Positions 58,438 through 64,000 of a stretch of DNA of 64,000 nucleotides are shown piece by piece. This stretch comes from Eubacterium sp. (GTDB taxonomy: Bacteria > Bacillota > Clostridia > Oscillospirales > Acutalibacteraceae), in contig JAFLRZ010000006.1 in NCBI GenBank assembly GCA_022511225.1, positions 38,620-102,619 of the forward strand, given 5' to 3'. Position 1 is the stretch's first letter. Every line of letters starts with the position of its first letter. Both the position numbers and the translations under genes were made by a program. The notes under the pieces are model-generated. The model saw only the letters and a program-made list of their open reading frames with translations, was not told where the DNA came from and searched no databases.

Positions 58438-58743
58438 ATGGCTGAATTTAATGAAAGTGATATAGAAGCGGCTAAAAGACGTGTTCGTGAAATGCGAAAC
58501 AGGGCAAATCGCTATATGTCTGATATGCCTGAGCGTGAAAGCAATGACAAAAATAATAGTACAAGTGGTCAAAGCAGTGAAGCAAGTAATTTATCTGACA
58601 GCAGCGCAAGGGAAGGGCAGACTGCAAGCGACGACAAATTGCAGGATAAATCATTTTTAATTATTCTCGCACTTATATTCATCTTGTCAAACGAGGGGGC
58701 AGATAACAAGCTTATTCTTGCACTTCTCTATTTACTATTGTAA
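58438..58743 (+). CDS. Small tail-anchored protein of unknown function (3 of 3)
   Basis: A 101-residue protein: basic N-terminal helix (IEAAKRRVREMRNRANRYM), a Ser/Asn-rich flexible centre, and a C-terminal pair of hydrophobic segments (about 72-84 and 91-101). It looks like a tail-anchored membrane protein. Starts immediately after the stop of the second small gene. The three small genes and the two M16 genes after them may form one operon; I do not know their function. Confidence 0.7.
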   Translation: MAEFNESDIEAAKRRVREMRNRANRYMSDMPERESNDKNNSTSGQSSEASNLSDSSAREGQTASDDKLQDKSFLIILALIFILSNEGADNKLILALLYLLL

Positions 58744-58827
58744 AATCAAATAAAATATGGAAATTCCGTCAATAATATGTTATATTATAGATTAAATGTA
58801 ATGACTATTAACTCGGAGGGAAATTTG

Positions 58828-60102
58828 TTGGATTTTACTGTAAATAAAATTGCAAACGGAATAGAGCTTATAAACGTTAATGCTTCTCATTTCAAAACCA
58901 ATGAGCTTTCAGTTAACATAGCAGTTCCGTTAAAAAAAGAAACTGCGTCGGCAAATGCTCTGCTTATTAATCTGCTTTCAAGACGAAGCAAGACGTACCC
59001 GACCCTCGCAGCTCTTAACAAAAAGCTTGCAAATCTTTACGGTGCTGCCGTATCAGGCGGTGTAATAAAGCAAGGCGAATATCAGGTGCTGAAGCTTGGT
59101 ATTACGAGCATTGATGACCGCTTTTCGCTCGATGAGAGCAGTATTTCGCTTGAAGGAATTAAGCTTCTTTGCGATATGATTTTTAATCCTAAGCTTGATG
59201 AAAACGGATTATTTGAGCAAAAGGATATTGAAGATGAAAAGCGCATACTCATTGAAAAAATTGAGGCTGAGGAAAACGAAAAGCGCACCTACGTTTTAAG
59301 AAAAGCAGAGGAGCTTATGTTTGCTGATGAGCCATACAGCATAAACCGTTACGGCACGATTGAAAGCGTAAAGGCTGTGAATTCTAATGACCTTATATGC
59401 GCTTGGCAGAATGTCCTTAAATCCGGCAAAATAGTTGTTATCGGTGTCGGTGGTGCAAATGTCGGTGCTCTCAAAGAAACGCTTGAAAATGCATTCGGCT
59501 CAATTGAGCGTGATTACAATGGTCTGCCTGAAACTGTTTTTGTGCCGTCCTGCGAAAAGATCAAGGACCATACAGAGCGTATTGACGTTAAGCAGGGCAA
59601 GCTCGTACTCGGCTTCAGAGTTAATCTTAAGAGCGATGACGAGCTTACAACTGCAATGATTACCTTCAGTAACGTTTTCGGCGGGGGACCGTTTTCAAAG
59701 CTTTTTGCAAACGTAAGAGAAAAGCTGAGCCTTTGCTATTACTGTTCTGCGCAGTATAACAGGTCAAAAAGCTTTATTATGGTACAGTGCGGATGTAATG
59801 AAGAGAATATGGACAAGGCTATCAGCGAAATTCTTAATCAGCTTGAAGCAATTAAAAACGGTGATTTTGACGAGGAGCTTAAATCCTCTGTTATGGCGAT
59901 GAGTGATACCTACACTTCTGTTGAGGATATGCCGGAGGTGCTTGAAAACTTTTATGCATCGCAGATTGTGTATGATAAAACGAAATCTCCGCTTGAATAT
60001 GCCGAAAACTGCAAGCGTGTAACAAAGGAGCAGGTGCAAAAATGTGCACAGCTTTTGTCACTCGACACGATTTACAGACTTGCTTCAAAGGAGGCAGAAT
60101 AA
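58828..60102 (+). CDS. M16-family peptidase homologue, zinc motif lost (YmfF type)
   Basis: A 424-residue pitrilysin-family subunit. The fold markers are present (NALLINLLSRRSKTYPTL, FGGGPFSKLFANVREKLSL), but the HxxEH zinc motif that normally follows the first helix is absent: the site reads NLLSRRSKTYPT. It should therefore be the non-catalytic partner of the adjacent active subunit, as in heterodimeric M16 pairs such as YmfF/YmfH. Start taken at TTG 58828, seven bases after CGGAGGG. The frame reads to an ATG at 58777 with no site. Confidence 0.85.
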   Translation: MDFTVNKIANGIELINVNASHFKTNELSVNIAVPLKKETASANALLINLLSRRSKTYPTLAALNKKLANLYGAAVSGGVIKQGEYQVLKLGITSIDDRFSLDESSISLEGIKLLCDMIFNPKLDENGLFEQKDIEDEKRILIEKIEAEENEKRTYVLRKAEELMFADEPYSINRYGTIESVKAVNSNDLICAWQNVLKSGKIVVIGVGGANVGALKETLENAFGSIERDYNGLPETVFVPSCEKIKDHTERIDVKQGKLVLGFRVNLKSDDELTTAMITFSNVFGGGPFSKLFANVREKLSLCYYCSAQYNRSKSFIMVQCGCNEENMDKAISEILNQLEAIKNGDFDEELKSSVMAMSDTYTSVEDMPEVLENFYASQIVYDKTKSPLEYAENCKRVTKEQVQKCAQLLSLDTIYRLASKEAE

Positions 60103-61373
60103 TGAAAGAAATCAAGTCAGCCAAGCTCGGTGAAAGCTATTATGAAATTGACCATAAATCAGGACTGAAAATTTTTGTTATGCCTAAGGAGAATTATAGC
60201 TCAACCTACGCTATATTCGGTACGAAATACGGCTCTATTGATACAAAATTCAAACGCTCTGACAGTGAAGAGTGGACTGTTGTTCCCGAGGGAATTGCTC
60301 ATTTCCTTGAGCATAAGCTTTTTGAAAGCGAGGATCTCGATGCGTTCACAAGATATGCAAAAACCGGTGCATCTGCAAATGCGTACACCTCGTTTGATAA
60401 AACGTGCTATCTTTTTCAGTGCAGTGATTATTTTGAGGATTCTCTCGAAATACTCATTGACTTCGTAACCCATCCGTATTTTACCAAGGAAACGGTAGAA
60501 AAAGAGCAGGGCATTATCGGTCAGGAAATAACGATGTACTATGACGTAGCAGGTTGGATGAGCACATTTAATCTTCTTCGCTGTCTTTACAAAAATCATC
60601 CTGTCAGGATTGACATTGCAGGCACGGTGGAGTCTATCTCGCAAATTACTGATAAGCTCCTTTACGACTGCTATAATACGTTTTATAATCTTCACAATAT
60701 GGCTCTCGTCGTTGTCGGAAACGTTACACCTGAGCAGGTGCTTAAGGTCTGTGATGAACAGCTCAGCGTTACCGAGCCTCTTGAAATTGAACGCGCCTTT
60801 GACGATGAGCCGAGAGAGATTGCTGAAAATTACTGCGAATATAATCTTGCAATGAGTATGCCTGTATTTTCGTTCGGATACAAGGAAAAATGCGAAAAGC
60901 CTGAGCAGGATATCAGAAAGCAGATTGAAGTAGCAATACTTCTTGAAATTCTTGCAGGCAAGACCTCTCGTCTTTATACGAAGCTTTTTGACGAGGGACT
61001 TATCAATACGAGCTTTTCAAAGGAATATTTCACAGGCTACGGCTACGAGGCTGTAATCTTTGACGGTGAAAGCAAAAATCCTCAGGCAGTTGCCGATGCG
61101 ATTAAAGCAGAAATCGCAAGGCTTAAAAACGAGGGTATTGATGACGAGCAGTTTGAGGCAGTAAGACGCCTGCTTTATGGCAGTGAAATTATGGAGTATA
61201 ATGATATTGACTCTATTGCAAATTCTATGATAAGCTGTTATTTCAACGGTTGTTCAATTTTTGATGCTATGGATATATATCCGTCTGTTACAAAGCAGGA
61301 TATTGAAAAAAGACTTGCAAATATGATGGAGGAGCAGTACAGTGCACTTTCAGTAGTAAAGAGTGCTGAGTAA
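60102..61373 (+). CDS. M16-family zinc peptidase, active subunit (YmfH type)
   Basis: A 423-residue M16 peptidase with the inverted zinc motif HFLEH (about 64-68) in GIAHFLEHKLFESED and the third ligand Glu in EKEQGIIGQEITMYYD. Its first base is the last base of the partner gene (TAATG), with AAAGGAGGC before it. The pair probably forms a heterodimeric clamshell peptidase. In Bacillus the ymfFH genes lie near competence/cell-shape genes, but the substrate is not known. Length and motifs are intact. Confidence 0.92.
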   Translation: MKEIKSAKLGESYYEIDHKSGLKIFVMPKENYSSTYAIFGTKYGSIDTKFKRSDSEEWTVVPEGIAHFLEHKLFESEDLDAFTRYAKTGASANAYTSFDKTCYLFQCSDYFEDSLEILIDFVTHPYFTKETVEKEQGIIGQEITMYYDVAGWMSTFNLLRCLYKNHPVRIDIAGTVESISQITDKLLYDCYNTFYNLHNMALVVVGNVTPEQVLKVCDEQLSVTEPLEIERAFDDEPREIAENYCEYNLAMSMPVFSFGYKEKCEKPEQDIRKQIEVAILLEILAGKTSRLYTKLFDEGLINTSFSKEYFTGYGYEAVIFDGESKNPQAVADAIKAEIARLKNEGIDDEQFEAVRRLLYGSEIMEYNDIDSIANSMISCYFNGCSIFDAMDIYPSVTKQDIEKRLANMMEEQYSALSVVKSAE

Positions 61374-61395
61374 AACAAAAGACTGCACAAAAATT

Positions 61396-62379
61396 ATGAG
61401 TGATTACACAAGAGTATATTTTGAAGGACTCGGAATTGATTTTGATATTCCGTCAGTAGCATTTACCATATTCGGTCACGATGTTCATTGGTACGGCATT
61501 ATTATAGCGTTCGGCTTTATTCTTGCAGTGCTTTACGGCGGCAGAATGGCTTATAAATGGAAGATGAGCCTTGACGGAATGACAGACGTTCTTATCTGGG
61601 GCACTATATTCGGAATAATCTGCGCAAGGGCATATTACGTTGCCTTTGAATGGGATTATTACAGTCAGCACCTTTCCGAAATACCTCAGATATGGAACGG
61701 AGGCATAGCAATTTACGGAGGCATAATCGGTGCTATAATCGGTGCGGCTATAGGCTGTAAAATAGGAAAAATAAATTTCCCTAATCTCCTTGATTTAGGC
61801 GCACTCGGACTTCTTATCGGACAAGGTATAGGCCGATGGGGCAACTTCTTTAATCAGGAGGCATTCGGCTCTAATACCGAAACCTCACCGTTTCGAATGT
61901 GGAGCTTAAAGATTAAAGAAACGCTTGAACTTTCAGCAGATACTCTTGCGCAAAAGGGTATGACGGTTAATCCCGATTTGCCTGTTCATCCCACGTTTTT
62001 GTACGAAAGCGTGTGGTGTATTCTCGGCTTCTTCATTCTCAATTACATCGTTCACAAGCACAGAAAATTCAAGGGCGAAATTTTTATGCTTTACGGCGTA
62101 TTTTACGGAATTGAAAGAGCAATAGTTGAGGGGCTCAGGACGGATTCACTCTATATAGCAAACACCTCACTCAGAGTAAGTCAGGTGCTGTCAATTGTGA
62201 TTGTAGTTGTGTTTGCTTCAGCGTTCATAGTATGTATGATAAAATACAAAAATGGTACGCTCCCAAAAGCACTCGTAATCGAGCCGATTGCCGAGAGCAC
62301 ATCCCAAAATGATGAAAAAACTGAAAAAGAAATAATTAATAACACTGATTCGGAGGAAGAATATGGCACAGATAATTGA
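61396..62379 (+). CDS. lgt: Prolipoprotein diacylglyceryl transferase
   Basis: Membrane enzyme that adds diacylglycerol from phosphatidylglycerol to the lipobox Cys, before cleavage by LspA (encoded at 21381). The product has seven hydrophobic segments, [11 protein letters not shown] at the N-terminus, the Lgt signature [13 protein letters not shown] (about 142-154) and HPTFLYES. The last 30 residues are an acidic tail. Start: GTG at 61363 gives 338 residues and ATG at 61396 gives 327; neither has a good ribosome-binding site, and the ATG fits the family N-terminus better. Confidence 0.93.
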   Translation: MSDYTRVYFEGLGIDFDIPSVAFTIFGHDVHWYGIIIAFGFILAVLYGGRMAYKWKMSLDGMTDVLIWGTIFGIICARAYYVAFEWDYYSQHLSEIPQIWNGGIAIYGGIIGAIIGAAIGCKIGKINFPNLLDLGALGLLIGQGIGRWGNFFNQEAFGSNTETSPFRMWSLKIKETLELSADTLAQKGMTVNPDLPVHPTFLYESVWCILGFFILNYIVHKHRKFKGEIFMLYGVFYGIERAIVEGLRTDSLYIANTSLRVSQVLSIVIVVVFASAFIVCMIKYKNGTLPKALVIEPIAESTSQNDEKTEKEIINNTDSEEEYGTDN

Positions 62380-63217
62380 CGGAAAGCTTGTTTCAAAGCA
62401 GGTTAGAGAAAGAGTAAAAAATGAAACAGAGGAGCTTAAGGCAAATGGAGTAACACCCGGACTTGCAGTAATTATCGTAGGTGATGATCCTGCTTCTCAG
62501 GTTTATGTCAGAAACAAGGAAAAGGCTTGCGAGGAGGTAGGCTTTTACAGTGAAAAGTATGCACTTCCTGCCCAAACTACTCAGGACGAGCTTAACGCAC
62601 TTGTAAAGGAGCTTAACGGCAGAAAGGATATTTCAGGTATTCTTTGCCAGCTTCCGCTCCCGTCACATCTTGATGATAAAGAGGTTATCAATCTTATTGA
62701 TCCGATTAAAGATGTTGATGCATTCCATCCTGTAAACGTTGGAGCAATAATGATTGGCGACTATAATTTCCTGCCCTGCACACCTGCCGGTGTTATGGAG
62801 CTTATCCATTCAACAGGCGTAGAGGTTTCGGGTAAAAAGGCAGTCGTTATAGGCAGAAGTAATATCGTAGGCAAGCCTCAGGCTATGCTTCTTCTCCACG
62901 AAAATGCAACTGTTGAGATTACTCACTCAAAAACAGTAAATCTCAGTGAAGTTACAAAGACGGCTGATATTCTCGTTGCTGCTATCGGCAAGGCGAAATT
63001 CGTTACCGCCGATATGGTCAAGGACGGTGCCGTAGTAATCGATGTCGGTATGAACAGAGATGAAAACGGAAAGCTCTGCGGCGACGTTGATTTTGAAAGT
63101 GTTAAGGATAAGTGCTCGTTTATTACACCTGTTCCAGGTGGAGTAGGTCCTATGACAATTTCAATGCTTATGCAAAACACACTCACTGCAGCAAAAATTC
63201 AGAATGGTATAGAGTAG
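62363..63217 (+). CDS. folD: Bifunctional methylenetetrahydrofolate dehydrogenase / cyclohydrolase
   Basis: Interconverts 5,10-methylene-, methenyl- and 10-formyl-tetrahydrofolate with NADP. The 284-residue product has [20 protein letters not shown] (substrate-site Tyr and Lys; about 35-54), [13 protein letters not shown], the NADP-binding [15 protein letters not shown] and [18 protein letters not shown] precedes the ATG. It overlaps lgt by 17 bases, so the two are translationally coupled. Confidence 0.97.
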   Translation: MAQIIDGKLVSKQVRERVKNETEELKANGVTPGLAVIIVGDDPASQVYVRNKEKACEEVGFYSEKYALPAQTTQDELNALVKELNGRKDISGILCQLPLPSHLDDKEVINLIDPIKDVDAFHPVNVGAIMIGDYNFLPCTPAGVMELIHSTGVEVSGKKAVVIGRSNIVGKPQAMLLLHENATVEITHSKTVNLSEVTKTADILVAAIGKAKFVTADMVKDGAVVIDVGMNRDENGKLCGDVDFESVKDKCSFITPVPGGVGPMTISMLMQNTLTAAKIQNGIE

Positions 63218-63292
63218 GCAAAGCAAATCAAACCCAAACCGCCTAAAGCGCTGATATTTAAGCGATATTTGGCGTTTTCGATTTTGCTTTGC
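63218..63292 (+). repeat. Long imperfect inverted repeat after folD
   Basis: GCAAAGCAAA (63218-63227) at the left pairs with TTTTGCTTTGC at the right (ending 63292), and AAACCGCC with GGCGTTTT inside. The loop holds two near copies of GCG(CTG)ATATTT. It may act as a terminator/processing hairpin, or be a degenerate mobile miniature element. No T-run directly after it. Confidence 0.4.
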
Positions 63293-63319
63293 ACCAATTT
63301 CAAAGGATGAAATGATTTT

Positions 63320-63790
63320 ATGGCATTAGAAGAACAGCTTGTAGAAAAATTAATTAAAAATAATTATCATATTTCTTTCGCAGAGTCTTGCACTGGAGGG
63401 CTATGTTGTGGTACAATAGTAAATGTGACAAACGCATCAAAGGTTCTTGATATGTCATTTGTGACTTATGCAAACGAAGCAAAGATGCAGCTTCTCGGCG
63501 TTAAGGCTGATACGATTCTTGCTAACGGCGTAGTAAGCGAAGAGGTCGCATACGAAATGGCTCAGGGTGCAGCAAGAGTTGCCGGGAGCGAAGTCGGTGT
63601 CGGTATTACGGGAGTAGCAGGCCCCGGTGGCGGCACTGAAAAGAAGCCTGTCGGAATGGTATGCTTTGGCTTTTCGATTAACGGACAGGTTACTACGTTT
63701 ACACAGCAATTTGGCGAAATCGGAAGAAATCAGGTCAGAAAATCAAGCGTAGAGTTTGTGCTTAACAAGCTGATTGAATTAATTGATTAA
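63320..63790 (+). CDS. pncC: CinA C-terminal-domain nicotinamide-nucleotide amidase
   Basis: A 156-residue stand-alone CinA-C (PncC) protein that deamidates NMN to nicotinic acid mononucleotide in NAD recycling. Motifs: AESCTGGLCCGTI (about 21-33; catalytic Ser), VTYANEAKMQLLGV, VVSEEVAYEMAQGA and GITGVAGPGGGTEKKPVG. The N-terminal CinA (molybdopterin-binding) half found in Bacillus CinA is absent, as in the short E. coli form. AAAGGATG precedes the ATG. Confidence 0.94.
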   Translation: MALEEQLVEKLIKNNYHISFAESCTGGLCCGTIVNVTNASKVLDMSFVTYANEAKMQLLGVKADTILANGVVSEEVAYEMAQGAARVAGSEVGVGITGVAGPGGGTEKKPVGMVCFGFSINGQVTTFTQQFGEIGRNQVRKSSVEFVLNKLIELID

Positions 63791-63793
63791 AAA

Positions 63794-63819
63794 ATGGCAG
63801 GAAGCAAAAACTTTCTGCC
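63794..63819 (+). terminator. Hairpin after pncC (weak terminator)
   Basis: TGGCAG-GAAG (63794-63803) pairs with CTTT-CTGCCA (63810-63819), loop CAAAAA. No T-run follows and the tRNA gene starts six bases on, so it may be a processing signal rather than a full terminator. Confidence 0.4.
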
Positions 63820-63824
63820 AAATA

Positions 63825-63900
63825 CGCTGGTGTGGCGCAGTTGGTAGCGCAACTGATTCGTAATCAGTAGGTCGTCAGTTCGAGTCTGATCACCAGCTCC
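63825..63900 (+). tRNA. tRNA-Thr (anticodon CGT)
   Basis: Full cloverleaf: acceptor GCTGGTG/CACCAGC, D arm GGCGCAGTTGGTAGCGC, anticodon stem ACTGA/TCAGT with loop TTCGTAA (anticodon CGT at 63858-63860, reads ACG), variable AGGTC, T arm GTCAG-TTCGAGT-CTGAT (one mismatch-tolerant pair), then T and an encoded CCA. Confidence 0.95.
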
Positions 63901-63902
63901 AT

Positions 63903-63930
63903 ACGCCGCAGGATAATCTCCCTGCGGCGT
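63903..63930. other. GC-rich hairpin between the two tRNA genes
   Basis: Perfect 10-bp stem ACGCCGCAGG (63903-63912) with CCTGCGGCGT (63921-63930) and 8-base loop, no T-run on the plus strand. Possibly a tRNA-processing or attenuation structure. Confidence 0.5.
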
Positions 63931-63947
63931 TATAAAAAAGAATACCT

Positions 63948-64000
63948 GAAGGCGTAGCTCAGTTGGTTAGAGTACTTGCTTGACATGCAAGGGGTCGGTG
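63948..64000 (+). tRNA. tRNA-Val (anticodon GAC), 3' part outside window
   Basis: Acceptor 5' half GAAGGCG, TA at positions 8-9, D arm GCTCAGTTGGTTAGAGT, anticodon arm CTTGC-TTGACAT-GCAAG (anticodon GAC), variable loop and start of T arm GGTCGGTG. Truncated by the window end; amino-acid call from anticodon only. Confidence 0.85.

Overview
The window reads as core chromosome of a low-GC, spore-forming Clostridia, most likely an Oscillospirales/Ruminococcus-type gut or rumen anaerobe. The evidence is the miaB-ricA/ymcA-mutS-mutL-miaA and ylmE-sepF-divIVA-ileS-lspA-rluD gene orders (Bacillota), a giant secreted BspA-like leucine-rich-repeat protein ending in a dockerin (typical of Ruminococcus cellulosome/amylosome systems), a SpoIIQ-like forespore peptidase gene behind a sigma-F-like promoter, and several glycoside hydrolases. 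The genus is inference; no rRNA is present.

Layout. 1-4.4 kb: pheA, a TVP38/DedA-like membrane protein, galactokinase and a diacylglycerol-kinase-type lipid kinase. 4.5-7.1 kb: a cysteine-rich protein of unknown function whose ribosome-binding site lies in a perfect hairpin, and convergent malQ. 7.2-22.8 kb: a long plus-strand block for tRNA modification, mismatch repair, division-site proteins, IleRS, signal peptidase II and pseudouridine synthase. 22.8-32.3 kb: HAD phosphatase, endonuclease IV, a GH3 beta-glucosidase, a membrane protein of unknown function, RmuC, HisC and a zinc-ribbon membrane protein. 32.5-42.6 kb: a compact PBSX (xkd)-like phage structural cluster. It has terminase, portal, protease/scaffold, capsid, head completion and baseplate genes, but no tail sheath, tail tube, tape measure, lysis, integrase or repressor gene. 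42.7-45.4 kb: a predicted vitamin ECF transporter component, coaX and a DUF1015 gene. 45.6-46.3 kb: the SpoIIQ-like gene. 46.4-55.3 kb: a three-gene operon of ECF-type sigma factor, membrane-spanning LRR protein (candidate anti-sigma/sensor) and a 2007-residue secreted LRR-dockerin protein. 55.4-64 kb: NUDIX, a 40-residue Cys-rich membrane peptide, a GH43-like enzyme, a phosphodiesterase, three small proteins of unknown function, an inactive/active M16 peptidase pair, lgt, folD, pncC and two tRNA genes (the second cut by the window edge).

The two most unusual systems are (i) the sigma/LRR-sensor/LRR-dockerin operon, which looks like a self-contained surface-signalling circuit, and (ii) the phage-like head-plus-baseplate cluster from which exactly the tail-shaft genes are missing although all remaining frames are open and tightly overlapped. 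Smaller items of interest are a two-copy dispersed 3' element of about 75 bp with covarying stem bases (31.7 and 45.5 kb), hairpin leaders before galK, the ECF transporter gene and the gene at 4576, and a family of short GC-rich palindromes.

No CRISPR array, insertion sequence, integrase or rRNA was seen. No gene-free stretch exceeds 300 bases. Starts were moved to the codon with the best ribosome-binding site where the longest open frame was implausible.
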